Positions 40,808 through 51,945 of a DNA stretch of 64,000 bases are shown here, in pieces. This DNA is from Symsagittifera roscoffensis (taxonomy: Eukaryota; Xenacoelomorpha; Acoela; Convolutidae), in contig NW_026971675.1 of the NCBI RefSeq assembly GCF_963678635.1, positions 64,001-128,000 on the forward strand, in the 5' to 3' direction. The translations under genes and the position numbers were made by a program. The number at the start of each line of letters is the position of its first letter. Positions within the stretch are counted from its first letter, which is position 1. The notes beneath the pieces are model-generated. The model made no database searches, was not told the DNA's origin, and saw nothing but the letters and a program-made list of their open reading frames with translations.

Positions 40808-41815
40808 TTCATTGAAATTAATTTCTTAGAAAATTTCAATTCATTTACTTTCTTCAATATACATTCTTGATTCGCATGCAAGAGACATTTAGTTACGTCA
40901 AATTTTTTCAAGTTCTCCACACTCTGAAAGTCTGTGTTCAGAGGCAATGCGTAGCCAAGCTTCTTCCCCTCTGTATTGTCACTGTTGTTGCTTCTGTGTT
41001 CAACAACGCACTCACACATAGTCTGCTCTGAGTGAGTGAGAAGCTTGTTCCTAAAATAGCCGAGCTCTTACTGTTTGGATTTGGTACCAGGCACACCTAT
41101 CTGTAATTACTGAGTTCATTTAGATTCCTCATCCTAAACTTCGCTACCACGGCTTGGTTTGGTTTCAATCTCACTTTTCGATCAAGAAGAGTCGGCACCT
41201 TAGCCTGGTTATTTAAGATCTTATTAAGAAGTTTTTTCAGACTTCCTCTCCGGATCTTTGATTCTGATCAACCCGTCATTGAGGTCAATCGTGACATCAA
41301 AGTTGCGTATGAAGTCCCTTCCCAGGATGAATTGATCGGACTCGTCCAAATTTTCCACCACCGGGAAGCTCATCCAAATATGTCTTCCCCCAAGCTGCAG
41401 TGATATGATCGGGGTCCGTCCTGTCACATAGACTGCCTCTGATTGGCAGCTGCCAGTCTGATGTTTGTCGGTATCAGATCCGACCTGTCAAAGCACATGT
41501 CAGTCCAGGTTTTGACTGGCATGACACTGACCACTGCACCCGTGTCTACTTTTCATTTCACTGAAAGTTGTCTCCCTTCACATCTAGCACATGTGCTGCC
41601 AGATCGGCTTCGTAACCTATGTGGACCGCATCCGGCTCAACCATGGCATTGTGTGCGATTCGTCGCACCTTCAGCTCTTCTTGGCCAATGTATATCCGAC
41701 CTACCTGACCACTCGCATCAGTTACGTGAGCTTTTGTGTAGATATTGATGCCATCCACATTCATCGGAATCGGATATGGGCCATGGACCTCGATGTAATG
41801 TCCATCCACTCTCAT
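40808..41815 (-). pseudogene. pol: Element C: protease and protease-RT linker, upstream of the B insertion
   Basis: Frames 41815-41558, 41427-41224 and 41019-40808 hold, in element order, the protease lead-in (GINIYTKAHV, QEELKVRRIAHNAM), the protease itself (VDTGAVVSVMP, read in another frame near 41545), RTPIISLQLGGRHIWMSF with DESDQFILGRDFIRNFDV, and the linker (KKLGYALP). These align with A and B. The last frame runs to 40808, where B's right LTR begins, and homology then continues at 24094. This links the two halves of C. Several frameshifts make it non-functional. Confidence 0.86.
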
Positions 41816-41878
41816 CAGCCTCGGACCTCCTGTCGTGAGCAGCGCTCACACTGCCCTGGAGTCCAGCTTGGGATCCGT

Positions 41879-43180
41879 CTACCTCAGGTAGTCTGCATAA
41901 ATGTCCAGGTGGACCAGCGTAATCTCGGACGGTTCACTCAAGTTCTTAACCACCTGGTGTCCTGCGACTGAGATAATGGACATTATCTTCGTCCCTTCTT
42001 TCGTCATGCCGAAAGTTCTACCCGATATGACGTTTTGTTTTAATCCCTGCTTTCTGGGTTCCTGTGTGTCCTCTTTCGTTGTTTTACTCAAAATGTCAAA
42101 TTTTTTCCCAAGATCTGTGCTTTCCAGTTCCGACCTTACCCCTTGCTCAACTTCTTTCGTGGCTAGCTCCTGTTGGGCATTCTTCAACGCTGTCCTTGCT
42201 GCCAAACCATAATCCACCTTGACTGTACCGGCCGACTCTACCTCCAAGTTCGAGGCTACCACCTTGTCAGGCATGGTTTTCACCTTCTTAGGCGTAAAAG
42301 TGCTCGGTGTTGTCTCTTTTCTTCGAGATTCAGCCTCGTTCATCAGACGTGCTCAACTGGCTTTGACGCCCGAAAGCGCATCTTCATGGCGGGGGTGTTT
42401 CACGTCCGCCACTGCATCCAAAAAATGAGTGCATTCCGACTTGAAGTGTCCCTCCAAATTACAGAAGAAGCACCTCGGTCCATATTTCATAATGAGCCCT
42501 CTAAGGTACTCTTCGTGGTCCTCGTCGGTCGCAACAACGTCGTCGAGAAAGTGGCCTATCGCCTTCATGTTCTGTTTGTAAGCAGAACATGCGGAAACAT
42601 GGTGGTCCATCGAGCCACAATTCGCATAGGACCTCCTCTTATCCATGTCGTCGCGAGGTTTGTACCAACTGGAGTTCGCGCCAGTGTTTGTTCCGCTGTA
42701 GTTGCCATAATTGCTGTAACGGTTTTGCGCCCTCGGTTTTATGAGCAAGTACTCATACGCAAATCATCGAGCGTGGGTACCTGGTCAAGCGACAAGGTGA
42801 AGTGTGTGGCTAGCATTGTTTTTAACTCTTCGCTCTTCATCCATGAACTTCGAGGCAATCGCTAAGTTCCGTTCGGAAATTCTTTCATCGGGGTTGCTTC
42901 TCCTCCTAAGTAGTTCAAGGTCGTCCAAAAGTTTGTCTATGTATTCGTCATCTCTTTGACGCCTCTTCTCGAACTTCACCATAGCCTGGTGCCGTTGTAC
43001 TCCAGAGCTGAAACAATTCAGCAGGATGTCAAATATCTTGCGAGCACTGTCTCGTTCATTTGCCCTTTTCGCCATTACACAATTCAGGGCGGTACCCTCC
43101 AGGTTGCTTGTTAGTGCGCTGCATTCCTGTTTCTTTGAGAGATTTGCCTCTTCAAAGTGCAATTCATCACCTCTATCCAA
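41879..43180 (-). pseudogene. gag: Element C: capsid C-terminus, zinc knuckle region and linker
   Basis: Frames 43180-42785, 42748-42353 and 42343-41879 follow each other with small breaks. The first matches A's capsid (MVKFEKRRQRDDEYIDKLLD, LRRRSNPDE). The second has two knuckle regions: YANCGSMDHHVSAC, where the first Cys of CX2CX4HX4C is replaced by Tyr, and an intact CFFCNLEGHFKSEC. The third is a helix-rich linker ending IISVAGHQVVKNLSEPSE and VHLDIYADYLR, which leads into the protease lead-in. The large gap between knuckles is shared with A. Confidence 0.87.
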
Positions 43181-44888
43181 GTATCAATGCAGCCGTCTGA
43201 TTCGTCTTTGTCGTCTTTGTATGATTTCGGCTTTTTCAGTGTCCTTCTTGACCTCTCTCCTCTCTCGGTTGACTTCGAGAGCTTGGTGATGAACGTCTCG
43301 AGAGATCTATTCAGAGGCTCAAACAACGAAGCATACATCGTCGTGTCCTGTGAGACAGTAGTCAGATCTGGTACCAATTTGACTTGTGGCACAGTGGGCA
43401 ATCTTGTCTCCGGGGTGCCATACGTCTCCGGCGGGACCGGGTTCGTCCAACCTGGCCTCGCCGGGGCTGCCCTGGGCCGCTCCCTATTCCTAGATTCGTA
43501 ATTCGCTCTCGATTTTTGCTGGATTCCGGCGTAGTTGCCTGCTCCATCTCCATCATTCGCCTGGTGTGAGCGCTCCCTTGGGTTGGAACGCTCCTCTCGA
43601 CTACTTCCGTTTAAGATTTCGTCAAGCTTCCGCATCATCAGGTCAGATTTGGCATCTAACCTTTTTTCCAGGCTAGTCATCGTATGGGCATAGGTATTGT
43701 CATGATCGTTCAACAATCGCTCCATCTCTCTTGCCATCCTAGCCTCTCTTTCCTCTGACTCCTTGTTTGCCTGTGCCAAGCTCTCCGCCAGGCATTGATC
43801 GGTGTTGCGAATCAATTGAGCCTGATCGACTCTCGCCTGCGACTTCACGTGCGTCATTTCATCTCGCAAGTTCTCTCGACCCTGGTGAGCTCTCTCGTAG
43901 ATTTGGTCTATTTTTTAAGTCATGTCCCGTCTCAATTCATCCAGACCAGTCATTACGCCAGCAAACATGTCCCTTATATCGCCAGCTGCCCCCAACGGCG
44001 GGGTTAGCCCCAGAGAAGATGAGGTCAACTGCGGTTGCAGCCTGATACTTGATGACGCGCCACCCTTTTGCTTGCCCATCGACATCATCAACCTGTCGAA
44101 CGTTGAGGACGCTCCCATCGTTATCCCATCTGACATGGGCCTGGTCGGCGAGGCGGACGACGCCTTCCTGCTCATGTCGTTCCTTGGGCACGGCGTGAAG
44201 TTCACATCCGGATGGGTTATCTCCGGATGGTCATAACTGGAAGACAGACCTCCAGTTCGCAGCGCTCATCGTTCAAAGACTTCCAGCTTTTCTTGGCCTT
44301 CGAATCCGTTCGTTCTTCACTCGGGCTCATACTCGACATCATCGCGTTCTTGCTCTGCTTGGCCAGAGATGAGTGGGTATTGGCTGGGTGTGAAAGTTAT
44401 TTTCTCCACTTATGACTCTTAGTCTCTGATTTGGGCATTCCCCTGAATAACATTTCCTCTCGCGGCTCGACCTCGGAACGCTCCGAGGCCTCCTCCGTCC
44501 CCTCGACTTCCGCCCGTCCGAGGTCCTCGCTCGGCTCAAAGTCGGGTCGAATAAGCGTTCGTTTCCCTTCGTCAAAGGGGTCCACAAGCGTTTCGACCGC
44601 CGGCCCGGCCTCGGCGCTCCGCCCTTGATCACCATCGAGGTTCTTCTCGCTCCTTAGTTTCATTTCGCTCACTGAAAGACCAGCTTGACCTTTAGTCGAT
44701 TCGTTATCAGCAAAAACGTCGGAAGCGTTGCTAAACGAAGATTGCCCACGCCTAGTTTTAAATTTTCGCGTGCTTCCCTTGCTCAGCCCGGGAATCTTAG
44801 TAGTCGATCCTAACAAGTCCCTACGCTTTATATTTTGTAACAAACAGTAATACTCGCACAAAATAATAACAATGCACACGTACCGCAA
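43111..44888 (-). pseudogene. gag: Element C: N-terminal Gag, broken
   Basis: Frames 44888-44397, 44205-43915 and 43869-43111 are consecutive. The first (163 residues) is charged with an acidic second half. The second is Ser/Met/Gly-rich (MSRKASSASPTRPMSDG). The third (252 residues) has a coiled coil (ESEEREARMAREMERLLNDHD), a Pro/Arg-rich stretch (RPRAAPARPGWTNPVP), and the capsid start (LFEPLNRSLETFI, DESDGCIDTWIEVM) that matches A and B. The first piece opens with a hydrophobic run (YVCIVIILCEYYCLL) that may be an accidental upstream extension. The true start is uncertain. Confidence 0.72.
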
Positions 44889-45229
44889 ATAAGTTCACAA
44901 GTTAATTTACTTAACGCTGCCTGCTCGATTTCGTTAGTATCAAAAATGTCACTAGAACTCTCGATGATAATATTAGTGACCCAGCTAAAGTTACACACAG
45001 GGCCTGCTCAGTATTGATATAATGCTAACTCAACCCCGTTGCATAGTATAACAGTATCACAAAATTTCTACAATATATAATCAAAACACAAAACACAATT
45101 GATAATCAGATAAGAATATCTTACAGGTGACAGCGACCTTTCGTCAGTATCAATTTACCACCACACTCTTATCATGTCACTGCTTTGTTAAAATCAAACA
45201 ATTTTTCGTAAAAAAGCAGTGATGATTCA

Positions 45230-45606
45230 GGAATAGATAAGTAAAATTTAGTCTTAAAGAAAAAGACTTCCCTCGATCGCAACACTCCAAAAGAACGAAG
45301 CCCAGGACACAGTCTTCTCAAGTGAGTGTGTATTTGCCTAATACACCCACCGAGTTCTTCTTTTAGGTGTCCCGCGATTGCCCAAGCTGTCCTACTAAGT
45401 AGCTCAAGGCAACCTCTGATCGAAAAGTTTCTAAAGTTTATGAAAAAGCTCCCCCACACCCGGAACGCTCCAAGTGCACGAGAGCAGAGAACAACTTTTC
45501 TTCTCAAGTGAGTGTGTGTCTGCCTAATACACCCACCAAGGTCTTCTTTTATGCGTTCCCGGATTGCTCGAGCTTTCCTATCAAGTAGCTCAGGGCAACC
45601 ACGCAA
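45230..45606 (-). repeat. Tandem duplication of about 185 bp in the leader of C
   Basis: Two copies are anchored by tcaagtgagtgtgt at 45318 and 45503, and both contain cctaatacacccacc. In minus sense both copies stay open in the same frame (GGCIRQ.HTHLRR occurs twice in 45606-45172). It may be a short coding repeat or simply non-coding. Confidence 0.75.
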
Positions 45607-45779
45607 CCAAAATCACAACCAAAAAAATTTTGTTCGGGTACCTCTAACAGACCCGATCTAGAATCCAAAGCTGATCGCGAATCTCCGGGTCAAATGGGCT
45701 CCTGAGATCCTAATATGCACGCCCGTTGGTAGTTGACCCTTTATTCCGACTCTAAATGGATATTCTAGTTAATTGCCCC

Positions 45780-47870
45780 AGAAGATACCCCTAAATTTTC
45801 AATAAGGAGGGTTGCTAAGAGGCTTAAGTCACTCGGAAGGGTTACTCCGGAGGGTTGTTAAGACACTTAACTTACCTCGGAGGGTTAGTTCGGAGGGTAC
45901 CTTAATCACCCAAGTCACTTCGGAGGGTCCCCCTAAACTTACTAAGGAGGGTCAATAAGGGGCTTAATACGCTCCGGAGGGTTACTTCGGAGGGCTCCTT
46001 CAAAATTTCAAATTCTTTGAATATCATTTGTAAGGGTATTCTACTAGTCTCAGGAGGTGTCAACACCAGCCGAATTCTCCGTGGCGGGTTGTTCTAACTT
46101 CTTCGGAGGGTCTCGTGGAAAATTTCCACTAAGGAGCATAGCTGACTCCGGAGGGCTACTTCGGAGGGTTCCCCAAAAATCAAGAAAAAGGGTATTTTTA
46201 CCACAATAAAGCCTCCAAAAGAGGTGTAACTGACTTAAAACCAGGTTGGATGACACGGTCAACCTTCCCAGCAGGAGAAAAAGGTGATCTTATAAAGTTT
46301 TCCGCCGCTCGGAGTGTTCCCTAAAATTTAGACCCTCCGAACAAACAAATTCTAAAAATTTTTTGTCTTTTTCGAGATTATCAACCCAAAAACGGTTGCG
46401 GTCGAAAAAATTGTCAAAAACGTCGACTTATGGTACTAAAGTTATCCCGATCTAGTCTTTGAGAAATCGCCAAAAACGCGCTTGTCAAAATGCCCTTTTT
46501 TCACCACCTATATAGGTTCTGAAAAACTTTTTCCTTAATTCCTGTTGAAAATGCCTACAAATAATTGAAACGAGCGTAGTAGCCGCGTACGGCACTGCAA
46601 CAATGCAAAAATTTGGACCAAACTTGCTTTGAGACAAAAGTTTGGCCAATAACTATCAAATTTGGACCCTCCGATCCCTTCCTTTTCCAATCTCTAAGTC
46701 GTTAGCTCTATAACGGAGCTAGTCGGAGGGTTACCCAAAAATTTGTCTAGTAACCGAGCACTTTATGCTAACACGCTTCTAACGCGAAAATTTTATTGCT
46801 CTAACTCTAAAAACTCAAAAACTCGATCCCCAAAACAAATTGACAAAATTCGGAAAATTATCAAAATTTTGATCAAAAAATTTATGTTTTTCCTAACTTC
46901 TACTGAGTCCTTTTTCAGGCAGTTTCTTTAGTCGGGGGGATCAAACTACGTAGCAACTCCCTTTATAAAATCTTTTTGCTGTTCGGAAAAGCTCGGATAT
47001 CCAAAATTTTGGGGGTCTGCAGTTTGGTCGAAAATCCGTAATTTTCGATAAAATTGGGTGTTTTTCCAGGTCTAAAAAGGAGATAAGTAATATATAGTGA
47101 GGACAATAATCTATTAGTAGTCGTTAATGAATATTATTATACCCTCTTTTGCACCAAAAAACCCGAATTAAGACCCTTAACTCGGATATTCGTGATCGAT
47201 GGAGGGTACAATCGGACCGCGCTAATCGTGCCCCCCACCTCTTAAGTTTTGATGAAATAGTACCCGAACGATACTAAGATTGTTTCAACGATACCCAACA
47301 GTCGTTGTTGATGTTATCCCTGATGCCCCTGTTTAGTGTGGAACACGTCGGTCAGCTTGCCACTTTACCCTCCGGCCACCGGCAAAATCACCATTAACGT
47401 GCTTGAATACTCAAATTACACTCAAGGGAGGGTACCCAACCCGTCACCAAAACACACAATCTTTCTATCAGAAATGATATAAATCAATCTGAAACAACAA
47501 CAAAGGTCCGATCACATCTCGTCCGGAAATAACATATAAACTGTTTTTTATTGTGTTTGGTCTTTTTTGATTTTGTACTGTTTTTTGTTCTTTTTTGTTT
47601 TCAATATATTTGTTTTTGGCTTTTTCTTGGTTAAACACTATTTTTGTTTGGTTTCATGCTTTCGCTTTAATTGTTTTTGGTCCCGGGAACTTAAGACAAG
47701 CGGGCTCATGATTTCACACCTAACCCTCCGGCACCCGGATTTTTCGGTGTTTACTAAGTTAAAAAGCTAAATTGTACTAGGCGGAGGGTACGCACCTTCC
47801 CCCTAGTACCATTAAGGTCATTAAGGCCTCTAACTCGGGCATACGCCCGGAGCGGAGGGTTCGTCGCTGG
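45780..47870 (-). repeat. Dispersed CGGAGGGT word in the leader of C
   Basis: The plus strand holds about ten exact cggagggt words, mostly as tccggagggtt or ttcggagggt, plus variants (aaggagggt, cggagggc) and a few in the opposite orientation (accctccg). They are densest at 45780-46180 and reappear at 47780 and 47860. In element sense the word is accctccg. Confidence 0.8.
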
Positions 47871-47910
47871 AACGTTTGCTGATCATGATGGTCTCATGCC
47901 TTTAACAGGC

Positions 47911-47925
47911 CCCCCACGAGCGCCA
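47911..47925 (-). promoter_or_regulatory. Primer-binding site of element C (diverged)
   Basis: In element sense it reads tggcgctcgtggggg, 12 nt after the LTR end. It shares the first eight bases with the site in A and B. It may be a decayed copy or be primed by a different tRNA. Confidence 0.55.
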
Positions 47926-47937
47926 TAAAAACGTCTA

Positions 47938-48732
47938 TGTAACTTTCGCCGAAATACTACACAGCGACGGAGCAAAGAAAAAGTACCTTTTAACGACTGG
48001 CAGGCGTCAGTTACCTTAATCCTACTCGTTTTTCACCGTCTCGACCTTACCAGTTGATTTTCTGGTCTGTTTTAGGGCTAAGTAAAAAGTTATTATTTTT
48101 TTATTTTTAGGCCATCAGTCAAACGACTTTTGATCAGTTTTCGTTTACATGCGAACACAAGCACGTAGCTGAGTCTCGGATCCTCAGACTACGTGATTGC
48201 TATTAAAAACACGGCTCGAAAACCCTATTTTAATTTGTTTTTGGTGACAATTCTATATTAAATCCATTGGAGATGGATTGACCCTTTCCTCTTCCTAGCT
48301 ACTCGTATCCTAAAATATCAAATAATACCGGTGTCAATTCAAAGTTCTGTGGCATCAGAGTAGCTAAAAAGTTAGTTTACTACAGTCTTTCACCATATAT
48401 CAGTCTCTGGGGGACCGAGCCTCCGCTTCCGTGTTTTTCTCGAGATAACGTTGTTATCACTCCCAATTCGTGGCACGGGAGGGTACTGCTCTCCACCTTT
48501 CCCACTATCTTTTTCTGCAAGGGTCTTATCGTGTGTGATCGTGACGATAAGAGGCTTCGTGTTTCTGTGTTAACGTGCGACTGTTTTCCACTAGATTTGA
48601 GAAATAATCGTTCGTAATCGAAATTTTGAAAAAAGAAACTTCCAGAATGTTTCGACCCTCCTTTTCAGCACTTTTCCGTTCTTTCGTGTTCAGCCGGAAG
48701 GTTGCGCTGTGCCTGTCTGGCAGAATGGCACA
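47938..48732 (-). repeat. 5' LTR of element C
   Basis: In minus sense it starts TGTGCCATTCTGCC and ends GAAAGTTACA. It matches the 3' LTR at 7883-8764 and is shorter by several deletions. The family hairpin aatccat-tggag-atggatt is perfect here (48261-48279). Confidence 0.88.
48261..48279 (-). other. LTR hairpin in C's 5' LTR
   Basis: The 7-bp arms aatccat and atggatt are perfectly complementary. The loop differs from that in A, B and D. Confidence 0.6.
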
Positions 48733-49523
48733 GAAAAACAGGCCCTATAGCCTTTGGCTCAAGCGTGAGACACCATCTCTTCTGCTTTTATACCTCGTTT
48801 AGTCGGAGCCAATTCGGTTGGCCTAAGAGATGAGACTACAAATCGTGTTACCGCTTAAAGATCGCTACCAAAATACCCCACCCCCACTCTAGAAATAAGA
48901 ACGCCCCCATAGCTAGGTCTCTAAATACCAAAAACACGCGAACGCCCTTAAAAACAGGGTCGGAAGCTATAGTATACCATTAATTTTTCATAAGACTGTG
49001 GACCTTTGATCCATTTCAGATGGATCATCATAAAACTCGTCTTATCTCAACATATTCACATAAAATGAACTCAAGAAATTAAATTTAGTACTCACATACC
49101 GACACCACTCTAGATTCTAGTTCATAACAAAATATGATAACTCTAGAAATTCCAAGAAAATACGTTTAGCTCAAGTAGTTTCGTTTTCTGGACCAGTGAG
49201 CAGCTTCAGCTGTCCACCTTCCCAATTAAGGTTTTCTCTCTCTCTCTCTACGGTTGGACTTTTTTCTGAACTCTGTCGGGAACAAGATAGCTCTAATGGA
49301 ATTGAAGACTCTGGTAAAATAGTTTTACTCTTGTGATTTTTGTCAACCTTCCCGCAATTCTTATTCAAGTCTTCTAATAAAATTAGCTTCTGTTTTTCAG
49401 TTGTCGCGAGAAACTTGAGCATGACATGGTCGAATAAAAAATTTTGAAAGTTCCTTCTGTCACCAAAGTCAAGGTTAAACTTTGATATCAAGGTCAAGCT
49501 TCCAAATATGACCGACTGGCACA
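48733..49523 (-). repeat. 3' LTR of element D, main part
   Basis: In minus sense it starts TGTGCCAGTCGGTC and aligns with the A and B LTRs. The hairpin ttgatccat-ttcag-atggatcat lies at 49006-49028. The end is missing here because C is inserted at 48732; it is found at 7844-7882. Confidence 0.85.
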
Positions 49524-49533
49524 TACTCGCCGG
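49524..49533 (-). promoter_or_regulatory. Polypurine tract of element D
   Basis: The minus sense reads ccggcgagta before TGTGCC, one base different from B and C. Confidence 0.65.
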
Positions 49534-50067
49534 ACTCAAGATCGATCTCACCATCGCTTGTCGTCGTCATGTCAGGTAGCCTCCAGAATATCGAGTGCCT
49601 CCAGATACAGTGCCAGTGGTCATTTGGAGAACTTTCAGCAGATTCAACCTTTTATACATCCCTAAAATTCACAGTCATGCAAAACTGTCGTTCTATAACT
49701 AAACAGGAATCAAAATCTTCATCAAACTGCATCCTGGTTTTCCGCTTTTTAAGCTATTTTTTCAAAATCTCTTTCGTTCACCCAGTCAGAAAAATTTTGG
49801 GCTAATTTCGATATAAAAAAGATATCTTATATTAGATAACAATCGTCTATATTTTATAATTTCTTTTCCGTGCCCTCGGATTTCATCCGAGTGCACACTC
49901 AAGACCAATTTTCCTTCCCCACTCAAATCTCAAGATTTCAGCCCGAGCACCCCGCTCACTTCGTGACCTCTGTCTTGTGACCCCAAAGTACTGTGTCCAG
50001 ATACACTCGACACCGTGATCTGCCTCTTCAATTCCTCCTCATCATCAGAACTGATCACGATCTCCTC
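49534..50067 (-). other. 3' untranslated region of element D
   Basis: This is AT-rich, with no conserved frame. A short acidic coding end just upstream of it lies near 50020-50067. Confidence 0.55.
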
Positions 50068-51924
50068 TCATGCCTTCAGTTGTTCATAGGCCCGCATCCG
50101 TTCTCTTTGCTCTTGTTTTTTTCTCGGTTGACTTGTTAGCTTCTTCACCTTGGGCTCCCTGTTCAGACAAAAGGAGTGATGGAAGCTCAAGCTCATATTC
50201 TTCGCCAGGTTCTCCTCCAGTATCCACTCCCTTGTTTTGGTAATACCTCTAGACACTTTAACAATCCTTTTCCATCCCGTGGTATTCTCTTTTAACGATG
50301 AGTGAGCAGCGGTCTCTTAAAGGCTTCTCGCCCTATCTCAGCTAGGAACTGGCGATACTCCTTCTGATGCTTCTTCAAGTGGTTCTTCCTCAAAGCATCT
50401 AGCCAAGATGTCAGCGTTTCTCGAAACCATGAGAAGAATCGATTGCGGCTCCACACGTGTCTTACTTCCAAGGCTAAAGCGAATACTTTGCAGACATTCT
50501 CAAAAAACTCAAGTCTCCTGCTATACTCAATAGCGTGTATCGTCTCCACTATCGGTGGTTTTGATTACCGATACCTGGTTATGTTCTCTTCAGACAGTCG
50601 CAACGCCAACATTGAGCTCACCACGAAGAGGGTGACATTTTGTTGATACTCAGATAATCCTATCAACCGAGTCTTTCCAATGCCCCATATCAAGCAGAGG
50701 TTTGACTGCTTTGGATACCACACAGTCTGTGCCAGACAGTGACCTGGGTAACCTCATTGCGTTATGTTGATGCTTCGGAGGTTACGCTCCACCGAGACCT
50801 CAAGCAAAGGTTCAAATTCCATCATCTTCGCGTGCGTCACATCATTCTCATCCACAGCTTGTGTGTAGTTGATCGTATTGCCAGTCGCATCTTGCTTTTC
50901 GAAATCACTAGTGTTTTCTCTTTCCTAGATCAAGAGCTTTTCTGCCAGATAGCACTCAAGTCTTCCACCTTGGGTTCGGGCACCGCTCCTAGCATCTTCC
51001 GAAGCAACTGATGTAAGTAATAAGACAATCTTGCCAGTCGCACGCACTTGGGCACCAAGAAAGCCTTATCGATCACCACCCTCTGGCTGGACACAACCAC
51101 AGCCGACATATGCAGTGGACAATCGCTCTCACACAAGTTCGCCATGACTGTTCCCACTAGGGACTTCGCATTAATCGGCAGGATATAGGCCTTGTTCACG
51201 GGGAACCCCATTTCTGCTCCCAGCCCGACTTTCTACCCCCTGAAATGCTTCTTGATCATCTGTAGCACTCCGGGCCGAGACTCCCCACTCAACGCTGTCA
51301 GCAAATGGCGATCTGACTCTAACATTTTCAGCGACTCCAGACTACACATTCTTGAGAAAAACCCAGTGCCGTCGCCAAATTCACCGTGGTGGTCGCGTAA
51401 CAATCGGCCAATTATTGCACCTCACTCGTCTCCTTCTCCGTAATGTCACCAAACCACGTGGGTAGTTTTCCCCTTTGAAACGACCGTATCCTCACACAAG
51501 ATTGCCCATCACAAAAATGTTCTCCACCTCCTGCTGCCAGATCAAGACCAGTCCCTGGCTGCATCTTCTTTAATGACTCGTTTGACTTACTCGTTTGCTC
51601 TTTAGACCCTTTTCGATGAGGCAGGATTAACTTGTGTATTACATTCAAGTTCCCCAGATCCTCATCCTTCCCTGGTGGCAACCTTACTTGTCCCGTCAGA
51701 TCTTCATTCAAGTTCGATTGAGGATGTGCACATCAAGATGGTATCAGCAACCTCCAAACCGTCCTCCAGTTGGTAGACAGTTTTTTGCCCTCACCTCCCA
51801 TCCTCAGCTCTACTTTCTTCCCAAAACGTAGCACGTATAATAATTTTGGTCCCTTTTCAAGGAGCAGACCTAAGCTCGGCTTCTCTCTTCCAGTTGTGTC
51901 AATCTCGACTATTTTTCCGTCCAA
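50068..51924 (-). pseudogene. Element D: C-terminal part of the large accessory protein
   Basis: Frames 51924-51733, 51711-51412, 51211-50930, 50549-50292 and 50256-50068 are consecutive pieces of the same protein as B 37500-39450. Examples: KPSLGLLLEK, a Cys/His cluster (GTGLDLAAGGGEHFC, then DGQSCVRI), VVIDKAFLVPKCVRLAR, FKRPLLTHR and LSFHHSFCLNRE. The first Cys pair seen in B (GSCLDSTC) is missing here, while EH.C.DG.SC is kept. Many frameshifts are present. Function is unknown. Confidence 0.7.
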
Positions 51925-51945
51925 AACTTCAACAGCTCAATGACC

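Larger units (their letters stand above)
44889..47910 (-). other. Untranslated leader of element C
   Basis: This is a leader of about 3 kb between gag and the primer site. It contains the 185-bp duplication (45230-45606) and the scattered CGGAGGGT words (45780-47870), but no tandem cttgggacagt array. The rest is AT-rich, with no conserved frame. Confidence 0.65.
7883..48732 (-). mobile_element. Element C: giant Ty3/Gypsy-type element, LTR to LTR, interrupted by B
   Basis: The two LTRs (5' copy 48732-47938, 3' copy 8764-7883) have matching ends and orientation, and C sits in D's 3' LTR. In element order it holds a primer site, a leader of about 3 kb, Gag, zinc knuckle region, protease, RT (YVND), RNase H, integrase, macrodomain, SGNH gene and an unknown region of about 6 kb, then a PPT. 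B is inserted between protease and RT. Without B its length is about 24.1 kb, far above the 5-10 kb usual for this group. LTR divergence, indels, stops and the SINE mark it as older than B. Confidence 0.9.

Noticed and set aside
24090-40810. A clear 5-bp target duplication for B
   Set aside because: Only ttc is shared between the flanks (gacttc and ttcatt). The rest differs, so no duplication is claimed.
7883-48732. Assignment to a named giant element such as planarian Burro
   Set aside because: Size and group are similar, but I cannot compare sequences here, and the base composition is less AT-rich than expected for planarians.
48733-49523. D's LTR as a separate solo LTR
   Set aside because: It adjoins D's PPT and accessory frames directly, and its missing end is found at 7844-7882 across element C.
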